This document shows, one piece after another, positions 34,262-45,534 of a stretch of DNA of 64,000 nucleotides. The notes beneath the pieces were generated by a model. It had not been told where the DNA came from. It was given only the letters and a program-made list of their open reading frames with translations, and did no database searches. Within the stretch, counting starts at the first letter, position 1; each line of letters begins with the position of its first letter. A program made the translations under genes and the position numbers. This DNA comes from Botryosphaeria dothidea (taxonomy: Eukaryota > Ascomycota > Dothideomycetes > Botryosphaeriales > Botryosphaeriaceae), in contig WWBZ02000016.1 of NCBI GenBank assembly GCA_011503125.2, forward strand, positions 4,898,001-4,962,000. The letters run 5' to 3'.

Positions 34262-37200
34262 ATTTATGGCTACGACATGCCAGTTTCAATACGCAGGACT
34301 ACCAAAAAGAAGGGGACGAAAGAAAAAAAAATGGAGTTCATCCATACGCACCGTTACGGTCTTCATGCACCCTAACACACAACTCCCCCACAATGGCAGG
34401 AGCAGGGACAAGGAAGGCCGTACTGGTTGGATCATCATTTCCTTGGTTTGTTTAGATGCTTTCTTGGCAAAGAGGGCAGTTTTCATTGTTCATGCAGGCA
34501 TCATCACAGCCTTTCCTTGTCAGGTTATTGCGGTCGTCATCAGCGGCAAAGAAGCGAGTGCTTGTGTATCTATTTTTGCGATTGGGTTTCTGTGGGTTTT
34601 CCTTTTCCTCTCTATTGCAGCATTTGAGCGAGTGTTTTTCCCCACTGCCTGGCAAAGTTTTGCAGCAGCATAAGCTTTTTGATCTTTTGGTTTCTTGTAT
34701 CCTGTGCGTTTCAAATTCTGCGAATTCTTCGATTCTCAGCATCATGTTCCGGCTCGGACCCGTCGAGAACCGACCTCTGAGAGGCCTAGCAGTCGGTCCC
34801 AGTTGGTTTATTTCTTCCTGGGAAGACGCACAAAAAAGCATGGGGTGCGCTTGGGTTGTTTGCCTTGTTTAGCCTTTCCAACTTTTGTACCCTTGTCATA
34901 TTATGGGATTTCCCCTTTTTCTCCGGCCAAATCGGACACGGTAATGATGCGGGATGGATGGCAGCAAGAGCGAGCGCTCAGGTTTCGAAAAAGGGCACCG
35001 ACACACCAGGGATTGCGAAGGGTGACAACAGCAGCGGGTTACATCAGGATTTGTCAGTTGCGGGAAACACCACAAGAGCAGTAGGCAAGCGCGAACGAGC
35101 GGCAAGTGCTTCGTCGCCAGGGCGAAGCGAGCCCACTTGTTTCGCTTCTCGACATTGGTGGGACGGGAGCACTGACGGTAACAACCGCCGGCGTAGGATG
35201 GCAACGGGAAGGAATTGGTATCTGGCCAGTGTCTTTTTGGCTTTTGTTGTTGTAGGGAACGTTAAGCGCGAGTGTTTCGTTTTACTGGGGCTTTTGCGCG
35301 CGCCCCCGCGTGGGTCATGGCGGTATAGCATATATAGGTATTCCTCAATACACATAGAGCAGAGGTACCACAGTTCAAGTACTACTCTTGGATCTGATGA
35401 TGCTACAGAGTGAAGGTGCTGACAGCGGTCTGCCACGCTGCAGAGGGACAGACGTTGGTGCGATGTCGTTGTGTACAAACACGACGCGAATTGCATGGGC
35501 GCGATGGAGCCCTTGCAAGACTGCCGTCTCAGCCGTGCGGAATTAAGTATCAGGATCCCACTTCTTTCCGGCCGGGGTGCACAACAGGATTTCTGAACAC
35601 GCCCGAAAAGGGAAGGCACAAGCAATTCCTTGTTTCTGTAAGCCGCCCAAGGATGTAATTCGGGGCGCTAACTGGAAAGACGGCGATAGATCCGAGAGAG
35701 CTATTACACTCTGACCACCATAAACACAGGCGCGCCGCTGACATGCAGCTGAGAGAGAGGCCATCTGACTCGGCCCCCTTCTCCTTGCATGGCTGGGATT
35801 GCGGAAGGATTCAATCAATGTCTCAATTAACGCGCCGACGAGATTGGGATGTCTTGTCGAATGTGCAGCGACAGAGCAAAAAATTCATTAATTCCCAGTC
35901 GCGTGCGACGTGACACCAGCACAAGCCCGCTCCAACGCTCGGGAGGGCGGGCACAGAGGGCGAAGGCAGTTGGGTGATGTGCAGGTTGCGTGTGTGATCG
36001 ACGACGCCTCTCGTACATCACTCTCCCCGCCTTGCCGGATGGCCAGATTTAGTGCGACGTACGAAATAAGCACATGCGCTAGGTACGTCCTTCTGGCTGC
36101 TGCTGTTGTTCCTGCTCTTCTTCGACCCTGGCCCGCCGCGCTCGCTTGCTGTGCGTCTCCTTTGCCTCGGTCGATCGCTTGACGCAGCCACAGCGCGCGG
36201 CTCACCTGCATTTCCCGGTCTTGGTTACAAAGAATGACGCTAGGATCTAACGTTCCGCGGCCGGTTATTCGTACCAAGAGAAAGAATAAAGAAAACGTGG
36301 GCGGAAGCTACCACTGCAGGAAGGACCACCGGCCCCAGTCCCTTACCCAGCTGGAAAAGGCAAACCAACGCGTCTTGGTGCTACCACTTAGTCTTTCTCT
36401 AACCGGAGCGCCCTTACCGGCTTGGGCTCGGCCATGACCTCGCCTTTTCAAACGAGCGCTATGGACCGCAGCAGCACATCATCGCTTTCCTGAACCGGAG
36501 TCCCCGCATATTCCCACCGGCCTCATCCGGCATCCACCTCCCTCTTTCCTTCTCTCTACTCTCGACCGCCCCGGCAACCCCTCTGCCGTCAATGCAGCTG
36601 CTGTTCCAATCCAGCCCTGTCAATTTCATTTCTTTTTTCATCAGATTGCCTACAGACATGCACTTCCGTAGATCCACCCGTCCCCTCCCCCTCCCCCGCC
36701 CTCTTGTCCTGGCTGATTCCCCGCCCCCTGTCCATGATGGGTGGCGCGCCTGGTTGCTTTGCTTTGCTTTGCTTTGCTTCTTTCCCGCCCGCATCTTCCC
36801 TGATGCCTGCTCTTGCGTCTCTTTTGGCCCCTTGTGGGGCTTAGGAACCACCCCACTCTCTGCGTCTCTGCCCTGCCGCTGTGCCACCTCCTTCGGTGCC
36901 GCTCGGGACGATCGGAGACTTTGACATCCGCTGATGTGGCGATTGCGCGCCACACTTCTCTGTTTTCTCTCCGAACGCCCGCCTGGGTGTGGCTGATGGG
37001 CCTAAGAGCTAGTGGCTCGGGAGAGAGCTGATCGTCCGACGACGTGCATGCTGCTGCGAGGTCAACGGTTTACCCTTTTCTCTTTCTTCCTCTGAACCAC
37101 TGTATCTGCAGAAATACAGCGCTTTCTTTCTACCGAGATACTTTTTCATGTGCCCCACAGCGTCTGGCACATACCTCTGCGCTATCTTGGGCGGCGGTGT

Positions 37201-37572
37201 GCGGGGCACGATTGCTCTCCCGAGGGAGAGCGCGGGAGGATTTATTACTGACTATCACACCTCGGGAAATAGCCTTTTTACTTTTCGGCTCTCAGCGCAA
37301 AGAGCTTCCGCTGCTTCAACAAAAAAAAAATCAATTGATCCTCCTTGAACCTTTCTCGTGCGTCCGTTCCTTCGTCTCTGCATCTTTTTTACGCGCATCG
37401 ATTCAGAAGGCCGCGACCTTTTTGCGGGTCCGCTGAGACCAACTCCCGTCCTTGACGTCACCTCTTCGTCGAGCAGTTTGGTCTGGGTGTCGTCGTCCCT
37501 TCTGCAGGTCCGCGTCCGGGTGCCTCGTGCCGACCATTCGCCGCGTGGTCGTTGTGGGCCAGCCAGCCAGCA
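34262..37572. other. Long intergenic region, no gene recognised
   Basis: About 3.3 kb between the disordered-protein gene and the flavin monooxygenase. The first part (34.3-34.9 kb) is T-rich and probably 3' untranslated sequence. From about 36.4 kb onward it is pyrimidine-rich and probably contains the promoter and leader of the monooxygenase. Open frames show no family similarity. I found no tRNA or repeat pair, but a long non-coding RNA cannot be excluded. Confidence 0.45.
36754..36780 (+). repeat. TTGCT microsatellite
   Basis: About five perfect tandem copies of the pentamer TTGCT within a pyrimidine-rich stretch. Probably of no functional meaning, but useful as a length-variable marker. 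Confidence 0.85.
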
Positions 37573-39588
37573 ATGCAGGAACGCGTGGTCCACCACGCCG
37601 GTGGCTACGGGCCCGACGCCCACACGTAAGCCTCCATCCCACTCACTCCGGAGAGCCGCATTGGAACCTGCCCCCCGCCCCCGTCCAGACGCGGGCTAAC
37701 CCTGCAATCCCACCACCAGCTACGTCCCCCTCCTCGTCGTCGGCGCCGGCGTGTCCGGCATCGCTGCCGCCTGCCGCCTCAAGGCCGCCCTCGCGTTCGA
37801 CCAGTTCCGCGTCGTCGACCGCCACGCCGGCGTGGGCGGCACGTGGTGGATCAACCGCTACCCGGGCGTCGCGTGCGATGTGCTGGCGGCGTTTTACTCG
37901 TTTTCGTGGGCGCTGAATCCGGGGTGGCGGCGGCTCTTCCCGCCGGGCGCGGAGATTGTCGAGTACCTGGAGAGCGTTTGTCGGAGGTGGGGCGTGTGGG
38001 AGAAGTGCATTTTTGGGTGCGAGGTCAAGAGGGTGGTGTGGGTGGAGGAGGGGCGGTATTGGGAGTGTGAGTTGTGGCATTTGGTCGAGGGTGTGGGGGA
38101 TTTGAGTTGGAAGGACAGGGAGAGGTTGGAGAGGGCAAAGGGGGAGGGCGCGGTGGTGGTGAGGAAGGAGGTCGTGAGGGCGGGGGTGGTGGTGAGTGCG
38201 GTGGGGGCGTTGGTGGAGCCGAGGGGGTGGCCGGAGGGGGTGTCTGGGAGGGAGCGGTTTGAGGGGAGGGTGTTTCATTCGGCGAGGTGGGAAGAGGATG
38301 TCGAGTTTGAGGGGAAGGATGTTGTTGTGGTGGGGACGGGATGTAGTGCTGCGCAGTTTGTGCCGAAGCTGGTGCAGGAGATGGGGCCGAGGCGGGTGAC
38401 GCAGGTTATGAGGTCACCGCCTTGGGTCGTTCCGAGGGCGGAACCGCCTGGTGGTGAGGAGTGGTGGGAGGAATGGGCGCCGTGGCTGATGACTTATGTC
38501 CTAGGACTAAACCGCGCGTTCCGAGCGTTTGTTTCGACTAACACAGAGTATGATTTCCGTTTGTTCAAGAATGGCGAGTGGAACAAGAAGGAGCGAAGGA
38601 AAGTTGAGCAGAAACTGCTGGAGCACATGAAGAAGACGGTGCCGGAGAAGTATCATGAGATACTGACCCCAGACTATGGGATTGGGTGCAAGCGCCGCAT
38701 CTTTGATGCTCACTGGTTTCCTGCTTTGCAAGACCCACGGCTCGAGCTCACCACCCAACCCCTTACGGCAGTTCACGAGAACAGCGTCACTCTTGGGCCT
38801 GGGCGGACTTACCCCAAGAATTCCGAAAAAGAAGAGCCGGAGCGGACCATCCCGGCAGACGTCATTGTCATGGCAAACGGGTTCGACATCACGAAATGGC
38901 TCCATCCGTTGACGGTTATCGGGCGGGATGGGCAGGATTTGGTCGAGATGGAGCGACGTGGCGGTCCGCAAGCATACCAAGGCACCGCCATGGACGGGTT
39001 TCCAAACTTTTTCATCGTCTTTGGACCCAATACCGCGACTGGCCACAGCTCGGTCATCCTGGCATCGGAAAACATGGTGAACTACGCACTGAGGTTCATC
39101 AAACTCATCTTGAACGGTGATGCCGAGACTGTTGAAGTGAAGAAAGAGGCGGAGGAAGACTACACCAGAGACATTCAACGGAATCTGAAAGACACAATCT
39201 GGAGGAGCGGTGGGTGCAACAGCTGGTATTTGGATAATCGAACGGGGTGGAATTCGACAATGTACCCGTAAGTTCTGCTTCTGTTGATGTTTAGTGTTCA
39301 CGCTGGCTTACTCATGGCCATAGATATACACAGATATGGTTTACCCTCAGGTGCATGTTTCCCAGGTGGTCGGACTGGAACATCACATACACAAGAAAGG
39401 GCCTCATGAAGCTGTACCTGCAGAGGATCCTGCGCCTAGTGGGTCTTACGTTGCTTCTGATTGGCGCCGTGAGAACGCGTCAGAGGGGCATCGGGTTGGC
39501 AGATATGCAGGCTAGTTTCAAGTGGTTGATTGCTTTTGCAGTAGACAGGAGCATTGACTTGCTCAGTACCCTGAAGCAGGTGTTGTAA
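37573..39588 (+). CDS. Flavin-binding monooxygenase, Baeyer-Villiger type
   Basis: Proposed join 37573..37625, 37720..39267, 39324..39588, giving 621 residues. The first intron (94 bp) splits the peptide just before YVPLLVVGAGVSGIAA. The N-terminal FAD Rossmann motif GAGVSG is at 26-31, GGTWW at 57-61, and the Baeyer-Villiger fingerprint FEGRVFHSARW (FxGxxxHxxxW) at 198-208. It is followed by a second nucleotide motif VVVGTGCSAAQ. Such enzymes use NADPH and oxygen to insert an oxygen next to a ketone or to hydroxylate substrates. The C-terminal 60 residues include a hydrophobic segment (LVGLTLLLIGAV) that may anchor it to a membrane. The second exon contains a strongly G-rich coding stretch (38000-38300). 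A Zn2Cys6 regulator follows on the same strand 0.5 kb away. Confidence 0.92.
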
Positions 39589-40121
39589 GAGAGGGATGGG
39601 TCCACTTTGTCTTGCCTGAGGCTGGCTTCCACATTCGGAGACGGCGGATTGTTAGATGAAAGATCTCGATACTGGCACAAGATGGATGGAAGATGAAGCA
39701 TGTGTGAATAGTGCGTTCATGTATGGATAGTGAGCCCTGCAGATGCCATTGGCCAATGGATGAAGCGGAAGTGTGTCCGCGTGAGTAGAGGGTAGCGAGA
39801 ATGAGGCAGGCAGGCTGCTGGGCACGCGTCGGTGAGGGAATGATGGAAGCTGATTGTAGACATGCGTGAAGAAACGGAGACGGTAATTGAGGCCTGGCGA
39901 CGAGACTAGGATGGCCTCGAATGCTGAGTTGAGGTGCGAGGGGAGTGGACGGATCGAGGGCGGAGCGTCTCCGCTTTCCCCACGCCGCGATCGACGCTTG
40001 ACGCAGCAGCCACAAGCAACTTCCACACTCGCACACGCCCACGCCCACCGCTCGGCGCGCACCACGGCGACATCTCGCGCCTGCAGTCGACTGCCCGTTC
40101 CCACCGAGAGCCAGGGCCAGC
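39589..40121. other. Intergenic region, promoter of the Zn2Cys6 gene
   Basis: About 0.5 kb between two plus-strand genes, GC-rich, without coding motifs. It should contain the 3' end of the monooxygenase and the promoter of the transcription factor. Confidence 0.5.
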
Positions 40122-42667
40122 ATGAGCACCAACGGCGCCCAGAGCGCGAGCCCGACCCACGAAGGCAGCACCCCCGATGCGCACGCGGGCAGCAAGCGGA
40201 AGAATCCCGACGGCTCAGAAGCGCCACCCGTCCAGCGGGCCAAGCGGAATCGCTACATCTCCATTGCCTGCAACGAGTGCAAGAGGTAGAATCGCTCGCC
40301 GCCCGCAAGCCGCCGCCCGACCGCTGACTCTCTTGCAGGCGCAAGATCAAGTGCAATGGCCAGACGCCCTGCCAGCGCTGCGGCAACCTCCAGCTGGAGT
40401 GCACGTATGCGCCCAACTGTTGCAACAACTTCAAGGACTCAGAGTGCGCCCTACTCGGCCTTCGCCAATATCGCATCGACTGACTGACTGACTGTCCGCA
40501 GAGAGTTCAAGCGCATGGACGCGCATATCCAGGCCCTGCAGGACCAGGTCGACACCCTCTTCAACAACCTGAACAGTCTCCGCAACCATGTCGACTCGAA
40601 CATGCTGGGAACCTCTACCTCGCCCTTCCCCGACAATCAGTATGCCCGCTCCATGTCCATCTCCCAGCCCTCGGTCCAGGGCCAAGCCCCCAATGGCCGT
40701 CCCAAGCAACAGCAGCCCGCCAAACACCCCCGATTCCACGGCCCGACCAGCAATGCATTCAACCTCGGCGTTGCGAAGGCAAACTTGCAGTCTATCGGCA
40801 TAACCGCTACCGACGACAATGCCGAGGAGGGTGTCTTGACCCAAGATGCCACTCCGCTCGATAGCCCTCGTATCGCCCCGCTTGCGCCGCCCCCGAGCAC
40901 CCACACCAATAAGCCCGTGCTGCATACCACAAAAGATCCCATGTGGGCTATCAATAAGGATGAGGCGATTAGGCTATGTCATGTCTGGCATGAGGAAATG
41001 GGGTTGATGTATCCCGTGCTGGACATTGAGGCAACCATACGGCATGCCACATTGCTATACACCTTCATGGAAGCTGCCCATAGGACCCGGCTGGTCGAAG
41101 TGTCGTTTCCCGGTGCCGACTCAATAAGCGACGACCAGACCATCATCCTCAAGCTCATCTTGGCCACTGCCCTGATCCTCGAAGGCAGCGGCAAGAGTGA
41201 GCTTGGGACAGCCATGTTCCAGAGCATTCGCGCCAATGTTGAGGCTGTTTTGTTGGCCCCGGTGAACGTTCGGGGTATCAAAATGTTGACTCTTACTGTA
41301 AGCTGTTCGCTCCCGTTTGATCTGCCGGCGTCTAATTTGCTTAGGCCATGTATCATTTCCACCGAGATGAAGAGGACACGGCTTGGCGCATCATCGGCCT
41401 CGCCGCACGACTGTGCATGGAGCTTGGTCTCCATCGCCGCGAGACCTACAGCACGCTTTTCATCGAGGAAGAAGAGCGCGCTGCGGCCGTAAGGTTGTTC
41501 TGGTCTGTGTATGTGCTCGACAGGAGATGGTCGTTCGGCACGGGTATGCCTTTTGCGTTCGAAGACACGGACATTGATCCGAATGTGCCGAAGCCGGTGA
41601 GTTATGCAACCATTGACGACGAGGCTCAATTTCCTGACTCGCGACAGGATGATACCACGCCTTACCTCAACTGCATGGTAACCTACAGCAATATTGGATC
41701 CCGGGTATGGAAATCCGTGGCAAACAGCGACAACGCCCCAATAAGCAAAGAAGAAATCGGCTACCTTGACTATCAAATCATACAATGGCATCGCTCCATT
41801 CCTCCAGCGCTCAAGTACTTGCACCCGTCATCCAGCAACCCACAGGATCAGCAACCCGTCACTCGTAGCATGCATCGGTTCCGCATCCTCCTCTATCTAC
41901 GGGCAAACCAGATGCGCATTCTCATATACCGACCAGTCTTGCACACGACATCGTCAATAATGGAAGACATGACAGCAGCGCAGACGGTTGTGGACGTAGC
42001 GAAAGACACGATCAATGTTCTCACGCATACGAACCAAACAACAGACATCTACCGCAGCCACCAGGTCATGTTTAACTACTTTTTGATATCGGCGCTAGCA
42101 GTGCTTCTGCTCGCAGTTTCTCATGCCCCAGCGCATTTCAGCGAATGCTGCAGGGATGAGTTCTACATGGCGCTCGATTTGGTCCGCGGCCTATCGGCCG
42201 AATCGTTTGTGAGCAAGCGGCTCTGGCGAACAATCAAGGTGCTCAAAGAGGTTGGACCCAAGCTCGGACTGAACTTGCGTGGCAGCAACCAGGCGGCAGT
42301 GGATGCCTCGGATGCACATTCCTCAGCTGCCGTGGCCATGGCTGGTCTAGCCGGACATCCCGTCGACGAGAATTTCCTCTTCGGGAATAACGGCAACCGG
42401 CCGACGAACGGCCAGGGACCCGGAGATGGGCCCAGCGGAACGGGCATGGGCAGCAACAGCGAAAGTCCCAATGGAATGGCGAACGATCTGACGAGCTTGT
42501 TTGAAGCGGCGGGCGGGTTTGCGGCGAGCACTGGGTTTGCGCCGCAGAATGGCTATCTCATCTCGGCCAGCGGCGGCGAGGGCGGACCTCAGGCTGGGGC
42601 GGAGATTGTAAACAGCGTGTTTGGACACGACGACGAGCTCGCGAAGATCCTCAGGGAGTTGTTCTGA
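40122..42667 (+). CDS. Zn2Cys6 transcription factor with fungal-specific TF domain
   Basis: Proposed join 40122..40285, 40339..40443, 40502..41297, 41345..41596, 41648..42667, giving 778 residues. The binuclear zinc cluster spans residues 50-76: C50, C53, C60, C66, C69 and C76 with spacing 2-6-5-2-6, preceded by a basic stretch. The first intron cuts inside the cluster. A short coiled coil (MDAHIQALQDQVDTLFNNL) follows and would allow dimerisation. The central fungal TF domain shows GLAARLCMELGLHRRETY and LFWSVYVLDRRWSFGTGMP. The last intron (51 bp) is a multiple of three without a stop. The C-terminus is Gly/Asn-rich and probably an activation region. Targets are unknown; the adjacent monooxygenase is a possible one by position only. 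Confidence 0.93.
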
Positions 42668-43245
42668 TGGAGTTGGGAAGTTAAGGCGTTATCGGGATGG
42701 CTGTATTGGGAAATGGAGTGTGGATAGAACAGCCGTGCTATGTTCCCGTGGACGCGCTGATAAGCGTGTTACGTGTTTGCTGGAAGTGGGATAGCAGAGC
42801 TGCAAGCGGTCGCAGGCGGCAGCAGCAGGTGGAGCAGCGTCGAACGTCTGTCGAATCGATTACTGGATTTGGCATACCGGGACACTCTTCCCCGAAGCGG
42901 CAAACAAGACAAGGCGGGCCGGCTGGCAGACTGGAGACTGCAGGCTTGATCGGAAAAATGATGATCCAGCTACCCCCCCCCCCCCCCCTGATCGGCGCGC
43001 GACTCATTCTCCGCCCTCATTTCGCTCTGGCATGTGAAAGTGACGACTGACGTTGAGTGCAGCTCTCACCACTTTCACCTCGGGCCTGTCTCGTGCTATC
43101 ACACCCCACAACGTGTTCACCCGCCCTCATCAGCCGATGTCTCAACCCTTCGCCCGATCCAGCACGGCCTGAGGCATGCACAAAGCGTCCCACTGCCGAG
43201 CAACCATGCGCTAAGTGCAGCTCGACAGCAGCAAATCAGCCCGTC
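42668..43245. other. Intergenic region with a C-run
   Basis: About 0.6 kb between the transcription factor and the patatin-like gene. It holds a run of 16 C at 42973-42988 and GC-rich promoter sequence. An in-frame ATG at 43057 could extend the patatin-like protein by 63 residues; I preferred the later ATG. Confidence 0.5.
42973..42988 (+). repeat. Homopolymer of 16 C
   Basis: An uninterrupted C16 run in the intergenic region. Long G/C runs are rare and unstable; the exact length may also be a sequencing artefact. Confidence 0.9.
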
Positions 43246-45534
43246 ATGTCGCAGCTGCAGCAAAAGCAGCAACAACAAGCGCAGCACCCGCCACCCACAA
43301 CCCTCTTCCGCCTCCTCAACTCCGTCTTTCGGGTCTTCCTTGAGGTCGCCTTCTTCTGGCAGCTGGTGCGTCGTTGTCGTTGTTGTCGTCGTCCTCACCC
43401 TCGTGTCTTTGTGCTCCCACCGTCCACGCGCCTCTGCCCGCTGTCCCTCCACCGCATCCCATCCTTTTGATTGTTGCTGCTCAATTGCCGTTGTTGCATC
43501 GTCCCACCATCTCCATATCCGCCTGCCTCTAGGGCATGGCTAATGTCGTGAAGCGCTTGTACACCTGGTGGTGGAAGAAGTCGCCACGCGACGCCCTGCT
43601 CGAGACCCTCGCCGATGCACGGATATTCGAAGAATGGGAGGCGTCTGCGTATCAGCTTGACGAAGTACTGGGATACGACCTATGGTAAATCCACACCCTT
43701 GCTCCCCGTTCGCTCCTCCCTGCTACCTTGCTCGGAGCCTATTTCCTTCACGCAATCATCCCGGAAGCGGGTTGATGCGTTGTTCAAAAAAGCGGCAAAA
43801 AACAAAAGCTTATTGGAGGGAAACCCTTTAGGCGCCAGAACCCTACCAGCAAATACTACGACTACCGCCTCATCTACGAGCGGCTGCAGGCCATCATCGA
43901 GGTGCGCGAGGACGATGACATCCTGGGCCTGGTGAACCTGCTGCGCTCCGGCCTGGTGCGCAACCTGGGCAACATCTCGGCGCCGCGCCTGTTCAACCGC
44001 GCCTACGCCGGCACCAAGCTGCTCATCGAGGACTACATCACCCAGGTCGCCCTCGCCATCGAGTATGTCACCACCTACCCGACCACGCCTGGCCACGAGT
44101 CCGGCTTGACCAACCAGGCCAAGCTGGACGTGCTGCATGATACCAGACAGGCATTCGGAAGAAGTGCACTGGTGCTGCAGGGAGGTGCCATCTTTGGCTT
44201 GTGCCATTTAGGCGTCGTCAAGGCCCTCCATTTACGGGGATTGCTGCCGCGCATCATTGCAGGGACCGCCACGGGCGCGTTGATTGCGGCGCTGGTGGGC
44301 GTGCATACCGAGGATGAGATTCTAGAATTCTTGACGGGCGACGGGATTGATGTGACGGCGTTTGCCAGGAACAAGGATCACGAGAAGCAGGATGTGTGGG
44401 ACGTCTACCTCCAGGAAGGCAGCTGGTGGGGCGCCACGCTGCTCAGACGCCTGATTCGTCTCGCCCGCGAGGGTTATTTGTTGGATGCTCATGCGCTGGA
44501 AGAGTGCGTGAGGGCGAATGTGGGGGACCTGACGTTCGAAGAGGCGTACGCGAAGACGAAGCGGGTGTTGAACATCACCGTGTCGACGACCAGCGCCGGA
44601 GTGCCCAATCTGCTGAACTACCTCACAGCTCCCAACGTCGTAAGTTTTCCCCCTTTCCAATCGTCCCCACCAACATCACGTTGCAACATGGCTAAACATC
44701 CTCTCCCCACTCCAGCTCATCTGGTCCGCCGCCATCGCCTCCAACGCCTCCTCCTCCACCGCCGCCCACCCCGTCGTGCTCCTCTGCAAGGACGAAAACG
44801 GCCACATCGTCCCCTGGGCCTCCGCCCAGGAAGCGACCTTCCGCCCGTGGACCCACGCCAACCACCACTACCCGCACCCCTCGTCCAGCAGCCACCACGA
44901 CCGCGAGTCGCCCCTCAACCGCATCGCCGAGCTCTTCAACGTCAACCACTTCATCGTCTCCCAGGCCCGCCCCTACCTCGCGCCGTTCCTGCGGTCCGAC
45001 CTCCACCACCCGAACCCCCGCCAAGACGGCAAGTGGCGCTTCAGCATGCCGATACTGCGGCTCGTCGTGCTCGAGGTGCAGCATAGGCTGAACCAGCTGG
45101 ACAGCGTGGGGCTGCTGCCGGCGGGGATCAGGCGGTTCCTGCTCGACGAGAACGTGCCGGGTGCGAGCTTGACTCTCGTGCCGGAGCTGACGGCGCGGGA
45201 TTTTTGGCGGTTGTTGGAGTACCCGACGCGGGAGAGCTTGGAGTATTGGATCTTGCGCGGCGAGCGCAGCGTGTGGCCGGCGGTGGGCGCGCTGAAGGTG
45301 CGGTGCGCGATTGAGGTGGAGTTGGATCGCGGGTATCAGGTTGTGCGGAGGCGGAAGCCGTTGGATTTGCAGGTCAATGGGGGTGGAGGTGGGGGAGAGG
45401 GGAGAGCTGATGGGGGCAATGGGGCGAGGAAGGTTGCGGGGAGTGTGGGGGAGAGGACGGGGATGATGATGGGGAGTGGTGGGGTGGAGGCGGGCAGGAG
45501 GGTTAGGGCGAGCAGTTTTGGGGGGGATGGTTGA
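43246..45534 (+). CDS. Patatin-like phospholipase-domain protein with GTATG in place of GXSXG
   Basis: Proposed join 43246..43365, 43533..43684, 43832..44639, 44716..45534, giving 632 residues. The N-terminus has a membrane-like stretch (LFRLLNSVFRVFLEVAFFWQ) then MANVVKRLYTWWWKKSPRDA, a feature of the fungal patatin-like/triacylglycerol-lipase group with the N-terminal DUF3336 region. The patatin core has the oxyanion loop LQGGAIFGLCHLG. The nucleophile elbow reads IIAGTATGALIAALVG, so residue 237, normally Ser, is Ala (codon GCC). I also see no obvious DGG/DGS catalytic Asp. It may be a non-catalytic member; I half-remember GTATG in relatives, so this may be family-wide. The C-terminal 70 residues are Gly-rich and low complexity. 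In yeast, related proteins act on lipid droplets. Confidence 0.88.

Noticed and set aside
43902..45086. Read-through frame extending the patatin-like exon past 44640
   Set aside because: Beyond the donor GTAAGT at 44640 it becomes Pro/Arg-rich nonsense, whereas splicing to 44716 continues with LIWSAAIASN in the correct family frame.
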